A DNA stretch of 9,354 bases, taken from positions 1 to 9,354 of the forward strand of contig DAOTVZ010000034.1 of NCBI GenBank assembly GCA_034436045.1, written 5' to 3'. The position numbers were made by a program, and so were the translations under genes. Positions 1 through 6,386 of the stretch are shown here, piece after piece. Every line of letters begins with the position of its first letter. Positions within the stretch are counted from its first letter, which is position 1. The notes beneath the pieces were generated by a model, which saw only the letters and a program-made list of their open reading frames with translations, had not been told where the DNA came from and searched no databases. Source of the DNA: H111-94 sp034436045 (GTDB lineage: Bacteria > Chloroflexota > Ktedonobacteria > Ktedonobacterales > Ktedonobacteraceae).

Positions 1-44
1 GGCATCACCATGATTTTTTCTCCCAAAACCAGCCATCACCTCAC

Positions 45-122
45 CCCGTAGGGGCACATTTCATCACGCCCTGCTCGCCCGTCAAGCCGCTCCCTGGGCG
101 TGATGAATCACGCCCCTACGGG
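45..122. repeat. Palindromic repeat, MITE/REP-like, copy 1
   Basis: Two 27-base arms (45-71 and 96-122) are inverted copies of each other at 23 of 27 positions, around a 24-base spacer. The outer 11 bases (CCCGTAGGGGC / GCCCCTACGGG) and the inner 12 bases (TTCATCACGCCC / GGGCGTGATGAA) pair perfectly; only a central block of four fails. The right arm also contains its own hairpin, GGGCGTGAT-GA-ATCACGCCC (96-115). It encodes no protein and has no T-tract, so it does not look like a classic terminator. A related copy sits at 4728-4789, sharing GCCCCTACGG. I infer a dispersed non-autonomous repeat family; copy number elsewhere cannot be seen. Confidence 0.7.
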
Positions 123-157
123 AAGCGCCGATTTCGATCAGGAAAAATTCATCATCG

Positions 158-175
158 GTGTCCCGCGCGGGACAC
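158..175 (-). terminator. Perfect 18-bp palindrome just 3' of the four-gene cassette, possible terminator
   Basis: GTGTCCCGCGCGGGACAC is identical to its own reverse complement and begins 16 bases after the stop codon of the last cassette gene. As RNA it gives a 7-bp GC-rich stem with a GCGC loop. Reading in the gene direction, a run of five T's follows only after about ten bases, so it is an imperfect intrinsic terminator at best. It may instead be a 3'-end stabilising hairpin or a protein site. Confidence 0.4.
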
Positions 176-191
176 AGCAAAAGTTTCGTTT

Positions 192-1541
192 CTAGCGTAA
201 TCGTTGCACACGCCGCCTTTTTTGCCCGGCTGCTACGGGTCTTAAACCTTCCTCTATGACCACTTCAGCGGGGCGACAATCGTATTGCGCGATAATCGCG
301 TTGACGCGCTCACGCACTTGCTCAGCCACCTGCGCGAAAGCCGCCTGCTCAGATACAGCCAGATAGATATGAAGTTGATCGCGGTGTTCCTGCACAACCT
401 GATAATCAATGATCTGCGCGCTTGCTAACAGAATCATGCGACGGATGGTATCGGGAAAGAAGGTGCGAACCTCGCCTGAGTGTTGGGTGAAGTAGCAGAG
501 ATCGTCACAACGCCCCTCGATAGCCTGAATGACGCGGAACGCACTGCCGCAAGAGCATGAGCGCGGATCGAGGCGTAGCACATCGTTGAGCCGATAGCGA
601 ATGATCGGTTGCGTCTTGCGCCACAGATCGGTGACAATCGGTGTGACACGCTGAATATGTGATGTTTGCTGTTCGTCGGGCAGAGGCTCGCACTGTAACA
701 CGACCAGATCCTCCTGAATATGCAGCGAGCCATGTGCGCAACTGACCGCCAGTAACCCCTCTGTGCATTGATAAATCTGCTCGACCGGCACGGCAAAGAC
801 CTCCTCCAGCGCGCTTTTATCCTGCGGCTCCAGCACCTCTGCTACCGAGATGAGCCGCAGCGGGTGCGCATGCAGTGTGCCGCAGCGCCGTGCCTGCGCC
901 AACAGGCCCAGCAGCGACGGTGGCCCCACGATGATATGAGGTTGAAAGCTGTTCAGTTGTGCCACAGCAACGGCCAGAGGTAGCATCAGATCAAAGTAGC
1001 GAAATTGTAGTAGCAGGCCGCCGATCTGCTCATAGAGGTTGCTGTTTGAGCGCAGAAAGAACGCTACGCGCAGGCGGCGTGGACGAAGGCCGTGCAGCGC
1101 CCGCGCCAGCATGACACCCGCCCAGCCCGCGCGCTCTTCGGGACTGACCAGGAATAGTCCGCGATGGCCCGATGTGCCAGAGGAAAGTCCGACCGTCAGA
1201 TCGGCCAGCATGGGCCGAAAATCGCGCTCCTGTTCGGCCCGCAGCGCGACCAGCAGCGCCCGCTCCTGTTCGATGCCCCGCGTATTGAAGGTAGCGAAGT
1301 TTTGCATCATCAACTGCTTATCAACGGTGGGCAATATGCGCCAGTCGCGCAGGTCATGACCGGCCCAATGCCTGCGATAGAATGGCGCGTGCCGGGCGGC
1401 ATAGTTGACGATGACCTGCGCACGCTCATCCTGGAACTGAGTCAGTGTTGCGTCGTGCAGATGTTGCCAGCGCCAACGGGCGCACGCGAAGTGCTGCATA
1501 GTCCAGGCGAGTTCTCTGGTTCGTTGTATGCTATGCTTCAT
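192..1541 (-). CDS. PaaK/F390-synthetase-like adenylate-forming enzyme
   Basis: This 449-residue protein resembles the 'F390 synthetase-related' putative adenylate-forming enzymes, distant relatives of phenylacetate-CoA ligase (PaaK). The family activates carboxylic acids as acyl-adenylates; the substrate here is unknown. Visible motifs are the ATP-phosphate loop SSGTSGHRG (residues 120-128), YQCTEG (257-262), RYRLND (315-320) with the expected ribose-contacting Asp320, and a CSCG pair (329-332) reminiscent of the metal-binding cysteines of PaaK relatives. The C-terminus is rich in Arg and Lys (KRRRVQ), fitting the mobile AMP-binding lid. The ATG overlaps the stop of the upstream hydrolase gene as ATGA (1538-1541), so translation is probably coupled; GAGG lies about ten bases upstream. 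It is the last gene of the cassette. It is not a member of the OleC family by its motifs. Adenylation is well supported, the pathway role is inference. Confidence 0.85.
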   Translation of the reverse strand: MKHSIQRTRELAWTMQHFACARWRWQHLHDATLTQFQDERAQVIVNYAARHAPFYRRHWAGHDLRDWRILPTVDKQLMMQNFATFNTRGIEQERALLVALRAEQERDFRPMLADLTVGLSSGTSGHRGLFLVSPEERAGWAGVMLARALHGLRPRRLRVAFFLRSNSNLYEQIGGLLLQFRYFDLMLPLAVAVAQLNSFQPHIIVGPPSLLGLLAQARRCGTLHAHPLRLISVAEVLEPQDKSALEEVFAVPVEQIYQCTEGLLAVSCAHGSLHIQEDLVVLQCEPLPDEQQTSHIQRVTPIVTDLWRKTQPIIRYRLNDVLRLDPRSCSCGSAFRVIQAIEGRCDDLCYFTQHSGEVRTFFPDTIRRMILLASAQIIDYQVVQEHRDQLHIYLAVSEQAAFAQVAEQVRERVNAIIAQYDCRPAEVVIEEGLRPVAAGQKRRRVQRLR

Positions 1542-2365
1542 TGCTGCATTACCTCACGCGCGAACACTTCTGGGCAGTGGCTTGGTATAATCGTCACATC
1601 GGAGCAGGCCTGTGCGAAGGTGTGCAGATGGGCAATCGTAGCACGCATCGCCGCTACGTCATCAATGAAGAAATGCGTTACGCGGCTCGGTGGGCGATTC
1701 TCATGAATAGCGCGCAAGAGCCAGCAGCCGTCAGCCGCGAAGAGCAGGGGGCCGCGCTGCGTCTGCGCCAGCATACCCATCTGCCCACGCGCGTGTCCCG
1801 GCAACTCGACCAGCAGCAGCGAGCCATCGTTGAACAGATCATAGGTCGCGCCCAACCCCGGCAGAGCCGCGCCTGTGAAGCGAGGCAACTGGCGCAGACG
1901 CCGCGAAAAATCCTCCGGCAAGAGCGCTGGAATGAAGCCGCGTTGCAGAGCATTGAAGCCACGACGGGGTGCGATGTCGGCATAAGCCTTCTGCGTAGCA
2001 ACAAAAGTGGCCGTCGGGAAATCGCGCAGACCGGCAATATGATCGGCGTGAAAGTGTGACACCAGCACGTAGCCGATGTCGGCGGGGGTGAGTTGCCAGC
2101 GTCCCAGTTGAGAGACCACCGTCAGCTTTGGGTCGAGGTGTAGCGGCGTTGCCAGCCGATAAAGCGCGTAGGGCAGACGCTGTGTTGCCGTCAGCAGGCG
2201 CGGCGCGTAACCGGCATCCCACAGTAGCCAACCATAGCGCGGGTGTTGCAGCAGTGCCACCAGCGCATGACAGGCAATGCGCCGCCGCGCCCCTCCCTGA
2301 ATGACATGGTGTTCCCACGTCAGGCAATAGCCGGTGTCCAGCAGATAGCATTGCACCGTTTCCAT
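1538..2365 (-). CDS. Metallo-beta-lactamase-fold hydrolase (lactonase-like)
   Basis: This 275-residue protein has a complete metallo-beta-lactamase metal site: SHFHADH (His104, His106, Asp108, His109), the third ligand in LPGHARGQ (His191), the bridging Asp212 in AADGCW, and His263 in PSHCPE. This ligand set is that of the di-zinc hydrolases, including N-acyl-homoserine lactonases, so ester, lactone or thioester cleavage is plausible. No signal peptide is seen, so it is likely cytoplasmic. Two starts compete: ATG at 2374 overlaps the upstream stop as ATGA but has GGAGG only one base away. ATG at 2365 has GGAGG ten bases upstream and is preferred. An ATG at 2401 is in frame but would lie inside the preceding gene. 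Its place between a reductase and an acyl-activating enzyme suggests it acts on an acyl intermediate of the same pathway, or as a proofreading hydrolase. Confidence 0.86.
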   Translation of the reverse strand: METVQCYLLDTGYCLTWEHHVIQGGARRRIACHALVALLQHPRYGWLLWDAGYAPRLLTATQRLPYALYRLATPLHLDPKLTVVSQLGRWQLTPADIGYVLVSHFHADHIAGLRDFPTATFVATQKAYADIAPRRGFNALQRGFIPALLPEDFSRRLRQLPRFTGAALPGLGATYDLFNDGSLLLVELPGHARGQMGMLAQTQRGPLLFAADGCWLLRAIHENRPPSRVTHFFIDDVAAMRATIAHLHTFAQACSDVTIIPSHCPEVFAREVMQQ

Positions 2366-2370
2366 CGCTC

Positions 2371-3348
2371 TCATGCCTCCTTCCACGCCGCTAAGGTGCA
2401 TTCAATGCCCTCGGTCACCGTGCGTTGCGGGCGATAGCCGAGATCGTTGCGCGCGGCACTGATATCGTAGGTCTGTGTGCGTGCCAGGATAGTAGCCGAG
2501 TAGCGCGTGAGCAGTGGTTCTTTGCCAGTGAGCGTGGCCCGCAGTTCCATCAGACGCGCCGCTGTCAGCACAACGCTTAGCGGTAGCATGCGCAGCGTTG
2601 TGGAGAGGCCCAGCCGCCGCAGCACCAGACGGATTGTCTCCCATAGCGGCACATGCTCATCGTTGGTAATAGTATACGTCTTGCCAATAGCCGCCGGTGC
2701 GTGTAAAGCCAGCCGTAGCGCGTGAACAACGTTCTCCACGTAGGTCAGATCTACCAGATTGCGCCCATCGCCGATTTGCGGCAAGCGACCCTGCCGCGCA
2801 GCAGCGACTAAACGCGGCAACAGCGTCTGATCGCCCGGCCCAAAGATCGCCTTCGGGCGCAGTGTGACCGTCTCCAGACCGGCAAGAGCCGCGTCATGCA
2901 CGATATCTTCACCTAGCTTCTTGGTGTGCGAGTAGGGCGAGACGAAGCGACGCGGATAGGGCACGGCCTCGGTGACGTTGAGTTGATCGTGCCCATCAAA
3001 GACGACGCTGGGCGAAGAGACGTAGAGCAGACGGCGCACACCATGCTGGAGACAGCCCGCGACCACCGCCCGCGTACCTTCAACGTTCACGGCGTAGAAG
3101 TCTGCGTAACGGCCCCAGGGTGCCGAGAGGGCACCAGCATGGTACACAGCCTCCATACCACGACATGCCGCCTGCACCCGTTCGGCATCGCGTAGATCAG
3201 CCACCATCGGTACGGCCCCCGCCATGATGAGCGCCTGGGCCGCCGCCATCGAACGGCCCATCAAGGTGACGCGGTGTCCGTCAGCCAGTAAGGCTTTGAC
3301 GAGATGTTGTCCTAGAAAACCGGTGCCGCCGGTTACAAGTATCTTCAT
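2371..3348 (-). CDS. NAD(P)-dependent epimerase/3-beta-HSD family reductase, OleD-like
   Basis: This is an extended short-chain dehydrogenase of 325 residues. The N-terminal nucleotide-binding loop TGGTGFLG is at residues 6-13, an acidic Asp51-Leu-Arg-Asp follows the third strand, HAGALSAPWG at 70-79 is typical of the steroid dehydrogenase/OleD branch, and the catalytic Tyr139 and Lys143 lie in YSHTK, with SSPS at 111-114 supplying the serine. The likely job is reduction of a beta-keto group made by the neighbouring condensing enzyme, or the reverse oxidation. The chosen ATG at 3348 has GAGGGG four bases before it, and that site overlaps the stop of the upstream gene. A TTG at 3360 is also in frame but would leave the ribosome site inside the gene. 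It sits 8 bases after the condensing enzyme and runs to the start of the hydrolase. Family is secure; substrate is not. Confidence 0.88.
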   Translation of the reverse strand: MKILVTGGTGFLGQHLVKALLADGHRVTLMGRSMAAAQALIMAGAVPMVADLRDAERVQAACRGMEAVYHAGALSAPWGRYADFYAVNVEGTRAVVAGCLQHGVRRLLYVSSPSVVFDGHDQLNVTEAVPYPRRFVSPYSHTKKLGEDIVHDAALAGLETVTLRPKAIFGPGDQTLLPRLVAAARQGRLPQIGDGRNLVDLTYVENVVHALRLALHAPAAIGKTYTITNDEHVPLWETIRLVLRRLGLSTTLRMLPLSVVLTAARLMELRATLTGKEPLLTRYSATILARTQTYDISAARNDLGYRPQRTVTEGIECTLAAWKEA

Positions 3349-3356
3349 AGCACCCC

Positions 3357-4352
3357 TCAATAGGTCAGCGCCAGCGCACCCAGCGTCAGACCGGCCCCTG
3401 TGCCGACCAGCAGGACGCGCTGTCCACGCCGGATGCGCTGCTCATGCACCGCCTCAGCCAGCGCCAGAGGAATCGAGGCTGCGATACAATTGCCGCGCAA
3501 GGCCAGATTCCAGATGACCTGCTCACGCTGAAAGCCCAGGCGGGCCGAGAGCAATTCCAGTGCATGGCGGCTGGCCTGATGTGGCACAACGGCATCGATC
3601 TCGTTGCGCCGCCAGTCCAGTTCCTCAAAAAAGCGGTTCACAAAGGGAATGCTGAGTTGTGCCGCCATTTTGAAGATGGCGGGGCCACGCATCTGAAACA
3701 GGTTCATCTCCGGTGTGGTGGTCGGATCGTTGGGATGGTGCAGTGTGCCCCCGCCGACTATCTGCGTCAACTCCGCCCCACTGCTATGGGTGCTGAACTG
3801 CGCGTGCCAGACGGCACTGCCTTCCTCATCAGCACTGCGCGTCACAATCGCCGCCGCCGCCGCATCGCCGAAGAGGACAGCGCTTTCGCGCTCACGTGGA
3901 TTTAACGAGCGCGAAGCGATCTCGCTGCTGACAATCAACACGTTATGATAGACCTGCCCCGCTACCAGATGTGCGGCGGCGTGCAAGGCGAAGAGAAAAC
4001 TCAAGCAGGTTGCGTTGACATCGAAGCAGGCACTGCGCCCCTCCGGCGCGTCCAACTCGCGCTGCAACAGCGCCGCCGTGCAGGGAATGGCTTGCTGTGC
4101 ACCCGTCGAGGCTCCGATAATCGCATCAATCTCACCGACATGCAACGCGGCTTGCGCCAGCGCCATACGCGCGGCGGCCCCTCCCATCGAAACTGAGGTT
4201 TCATGTGTAGCATATCGCCGCTCGCGGACTCCTGAGACGCGCTCGATCCAGACGGCGGGAATGCCCAGGCGGTTTTCAAGATCGCTATTCGTCACACGTT
4301 GTTCAGGCAGGTACCAGCCCAGCCCCGCAATTTTTACCGGTAGTTTCTTCAT
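3357..4352 (-). CDS. 3-oxoacyl-ACP synthase III-like condensing enzyme (FabH/OleA superfamily)
   Basis: This 331-residue thiolase-fold enzyme has the full catalytic triad: Cys116 in DVNATCLSF, His258 in VVPHQAS and Asn288 in RGNCIAAS, plus the FGDAAAA motif at 161-167 and the C-terminal GTGAGLTLGA glycine loop. Such enzymes condense an acyl thioester with malonyl-ACP (FabH) or join two acyl-CoAs head to head (OleA). It opens the four-gene cassette and no acyl carrier protein or other fatty acid synthesis gene is nearby. A specialised role is therefore more likely than housekeeping FabH. The ATG at 4352 is supported by the MKKLPVKIAG N-terminus typical of the family, but no good ribosome site lies at the usual distance. 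An AAGGAG occurs 23-28 bases upstream, which is too far. The gene may be weakly translated or use an unusual initiation. Confidence 0.88.
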   Translation of the reverse strand: MKKLPVKIAGLGWYLPEQRVTNSDLENRLGIPAVWIERVSGVRERRYATHETSVSMGGAAARMALAQAALHVGEIDAIIGASTGAQQAIPCTAALLQRELDAPEGRSACFDVNATCLSFLFALHAAAHLVAGQVYHNVLIVSSEIASRSLNPRERESAVLFGDAAAAAIVTRSADEEGSAVWHAQFSTHSSGAELTQIVGGGTLHHPNDPTTTPEMNLFQMRGPAIFKMAAQLSIPFVNRFFEELDWRRNEIDAVVPHQASRHALELLSARLGFQREQVIWNLALRGNCIAASIPLALAEAVHEQRIRRGQRVLLVGTGAGLTLGALALTY

Positions 4353-4727
4353 CGTGCTACGTTCTACTTTCTCGCTCCTTCATGAGAGGATAGACGTTGG
4401 GCATAGACATTGCAGTTCTTCTTTGTAACGGTTGAGACGTAGAAACATCTCTCTTGCTGTCCTATGCTACTCTTGAACAGAGAGTCATGCATGGGTCATG
4501 CGACCTATCCGGTGGCTTTTTTTGTTCTTGCAAAGAAATTCTATCTAGCTGACTCCGAAAAACTAATTCAAGAGTGTTTATATCAGGCAGGCAGGCAATT
4601 GTATTCCCGGCATCTGTCTTACAGCCGAGCGCCATCGAATGCATAGGGGCGTATGTATAATGCAACTATCAATTGGGAAATTTGATCAGGCAACTTCGTC
4701 GCCAACGCTCCATGAGGCCGAAGAGTC
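4353..4727. other. Intergenic gap upstream of the four-gene cassette
   Basis: This stretch should hold the promoter of the cassette, unless it is read through from the wecA-like gene. I see no convincing promoter. The best minus-strand -10 candidate is TATAAA near 4577-4582, without a matching -35. A short (CAGG)3 tandem repeat lies at 4584-4595. Two small open frames on opposite strands (about 4462-4665) have no ribosome site and resemble no family I know. A GGTC-ATGC-GACC hairpin lies near 4494-4505. Nothing else stands out. Confidence 0.5.
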
Positions 4728-4789
4728 GGGGCGGGTCGCCACATCGCTGGATAAGGCCAGAAAGCATTATCACTACGCCGACCCGCCCC
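4728..4789. repeat. Palindromic repeat, MITE/REP-like, copy 2
   Basis: GGGGCGGGTCG (4728-4738) and CGACCCGCCCC (4779-4789) are perfect inverted copies, 11 bp, around a 40-base interior that itself contains GATAA...TTATC (4750-4754 and 4767-4771). The right flank continues as TACGG, so GCCCCTACGG (4785-4794) is shared exactly with copy 1 at 112-121. The inner stem differs between the copies, so the outer GTAGGGGC-type arm is the conserved part. It begins about 20 bases after the stop of the wecA-like gene. Probably a dispersed repeat that ends up as a 3'-UTR hairpin. Confidence 0.6.
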
Positions 4790-4811
4790 TACGGATTGGT
4801 GGGAAAATACT

Positions 4812-6167
4812 TTAGACCGCTGTTTTATCCGTTTCTATCTGCTCTACCGTATCGGGCGGGACATTGTCCGGCATGGATGTCTCTACGATAGGTGCCGAGT
4901 TGCTTCCATTATTGGCACTGCTAGCAGTTTCAATGCTACCCATGCCGTCGGCAGGTGGCTCAGGAGCGGGATCGGCGGGTTTGATGGGCATGCCGCGTTT
5001 GCGCTGGCGGTAGTCAACCCACACGATGAGTAGCACCATCGCCAGACCAACCACCCCCATGCCGATGAGTTTGTAGATATGGGGTAGGTTGAGTGCCAGC
5101 ACGCCGAAGAGAAAGGTTAGCCCATAAAAGACGTAGCAGATCTGCTTGACGCTCAGACCGGTAGCCAGCAAACGATAATGCATGTGCGTGTTGTCGTAGT
5201 GCAGGGGATGCTGACCATGCCTGATACGATTGATTGCCACCACCGCGACATCGAGAATCGGGATACCGAGCAGCATGAGCGCCAATGCGACCTTCGCGCC
5301 CCCAATGATCGATAGTACGGCAAGGCCCAGGCCAAGAAACTGTGAACCGCTATCGCCCATCAGGATTTTAGCTGGATTCCAGTTGTGCGGTAAAAAGCCA
5401 AGCACAGCGCCGGTAAAAATAGCGCCCAGGATGGCGATGCTATGCTGCCCCATTACCCAACTGATAATCGTGATGAAAAGCGCTGTGATCGCCACCACAC
5501 CCGTTGCCAGCCCATCCAGTCCATCGACCAGGTTGACCGTATTCATCATGCCCACAATCCAGAACCAGGTAAAGAGCATTGCCGGAATAGCCAGCCAGGT
5601 AATCGCGGGCGTGTGAATAAAGAGTGAGATAACGGGTTCGCGGTACCAGGGCAAGCCGGGACGGTAGACCGGTACCCCAAAGGGATTGCTAAAGCCGAAG
5701 AGCAGCACACCCTGGAACATATACTGCACCGTGCCATTGACGATATTCCAGCCCGGCCCCATCACAATAATGACTGCCATCGTTTGAGCCAGCAGCTTTG
5801 GCAATGGCCCCAGTCCCTTGACATCATCGTAGGCATGAACGGCCACAATCAGCAGCGCAGCACCCAACAACAGCCAGTAACTAACCATCTCCCTGGATGA
5901 GACGTGCTGCCCGCTATAGAACAGTAGCGAAGCAATAACGAAAGCCAGAAACATTGCAATGCCCCCCAGGCGCGGCCTCATATCCCTGGCACGTCCGGCC
6001 TCTTGCCGCCCCAACCATCCCATACGGCGACAGAGCGCGATGACACCAAACGTCAAGAGATACGTCAGAAGAAACGCACATACACCTCCGAGCAGCATGA
6101 CGGCAATATCGGGGAGAGCGGTGGGCAAGGATAATAATAACATATGCGGCATCGCTATTTCTCTCAT
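4812..6167 (-). CDS. WecA/TagO-like undecaprenyl-phosphate sugar-1-phosphate transferase
   Basis: A 451-residue multi-pass membrane protein of glycosyltransferase family 4. Such enzymes move a UDP-sugar's sugar-1-phosphate, usually GlcNAc-1-P, onto undecaprenyl phosphate on the cytoplasmic face, starting cell-wall polymer, O-antigen or exopolysaccharide synthesis. Diagnostic motifs are present: RPRLGG (64-69), DDVKGLGPL (114-122), NTVNLVDGLDGL (209-220) with Asp215 and Asp218, GDSGS (271-275), and HYDNTHMHYRL near 323-333. PRLGG and the last motif favour the WecA/TagO branch over MraY. Two oddities: the usual final His of the H-x-H-H motif is Tyr331, and residues from about 388 form a charged, Pro/Glu-rich, low-complexity tail of some 64 residues. 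A roughly 50-residue segment (about 137-190) with a hydrophilic stretch is inserted before the DGLDGL motif. The ATG at 6167 has AGGAAG six bases upstream, which makes it preferable to the in-frame ATGs at 6152 and 6143. Donor sugar is not decided by sequence. Confidence 0.87.
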   Translation of the reverse strand: MREIAMPHMLLLSLPTALPDIAVMLLGGVCAFLLTYLLTFGVIALCRRMGWLGRQEAGRARDMRPRLGGIAMFLAFVIASLLFYSGQHVSSREMVSYWLLLGAALLIVAVHAYDDVKGLGPLPKLLAQTMAVIIVMGPGWNIVNGTVQYMFQGVLLFGFSNPFGVPVYRPGLPWYREPVISLFIHTPAITWLAIPAMLFTWFWIVGMMNTVNLVDGLDGLATGVVAITALFITIISWVMGQHSIAILGAIFTGAVLGFLPHNWNPAKILMGDSGSQFLGLGLAVLSIIGGAKVALALMLLGIPILDVAVVAINRIRHGQHPLHYDNTHMHYRLLATGLSVKQICYVFYGLTFLFGVLALNLPHIYKLIGMGVVGLAMVLLIVWVDYRQRKRGMPIKPADPAPEPPADGMGSIETASSANNGSNSAPIVETSMPDNVPPDTVEQIETDKTAV

Positions 6168-6250
6168 CCTGCACTTCCTGGTACTTATTAAGAAGTGCCG
6201 CGCCTGCTGGCAAGCTACGCGGCACCAATGCTACGTGCTAAGGTAGCATT
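6165..6250 (-). promoter_or_regulatory. Structured 5' leader of the wecA-like gene with competing hairpins
   Basis: Read in the gene direction, three inverted repeats follow one another. Hairpin A is AATGCTAC/GTAGCATT (6250-6243 with 6234-6227, 8 bp, 8-base loop). Hairpin B is GTGCCGCG/CGCGGCAC (6225-6218 with 6202-6195, 8 bp, 15-base loop). Hairpin C is GCACTTCTT (6198-6190) with AGGAAGTGC (6179-6171), 9 bp including one G-U, 10-base loop. C covers the ribosome site AGGAAG at 6179-6174. B and C share bases 6195-6198, so they cannot both form fully. This is the layout of an on/off translational switch; no known riboswitch class is recognised, and the ligand or trigger is unknown. The AT-rich gap further upstream (6251-6386) presumably holds the promoter; a GTGACA (6316-6311) is a weak -35 candidate. 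Confidence 0.5.
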
Positions 6251-6386
6251 AAAGACACTTTCTTCTAAAAAACGTTCGCATAAAGACTTTTTTAAAGAGT
6301 ATTTTTTCCTTGTCACAGTATCTTAACGAATACATACCCGACCGCTATCAATCGAAAGGCCATAGTTACCATAAAAAGCCACGTCA

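Noticed and set aside
45..122. Reading the palindrome as a CRISPR remnant or integron attC site.
   Set aside because: There is no series of repeats with spacers, and the attC core sites are absent; it is a single inverted-repeat element with a related copy elsewhere.
1164..2059. Long plus-strand open frames of 172-180 codons opposite the adenylating enzyme and hydrolase genes.
   Set aside because: They mirror strongly supported minus-strand genes, have no family motifs and no ribosome sites; they are antisense shadows in GC-rich coding DNA.
192..2365. Naming the adenylating enzyme oleC and the hydrolase oleB.
   Set aside because: The first has PaaK/F390-type motifs and the second a metallo-beta-lactamase site, not the AMP-ligase and alpha/beta-hydrolase folds of true OleC and OleB; only the pathway logic is shared.
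4584..4595. (CAGG)3 tandem repeat.
   Set aside because: Three units of four bases is expected by chance and has no evident context.
4462..4665. Two small open frames (60 and 67 codons) on opposite strands in the gap before the cassette.
   Set aside because: Neither has a ribosome site, a recognisable motif or a supporting neighbour; they overlap each other almost entirely.
4812..6167. Reading the membrane transferase as MraY of peptidoglycan synthesis.
   Set aside because: The PRLGG and H-x-H-type motifs are those of the WecA/TagO branch, and no mur or division genes are nearby.
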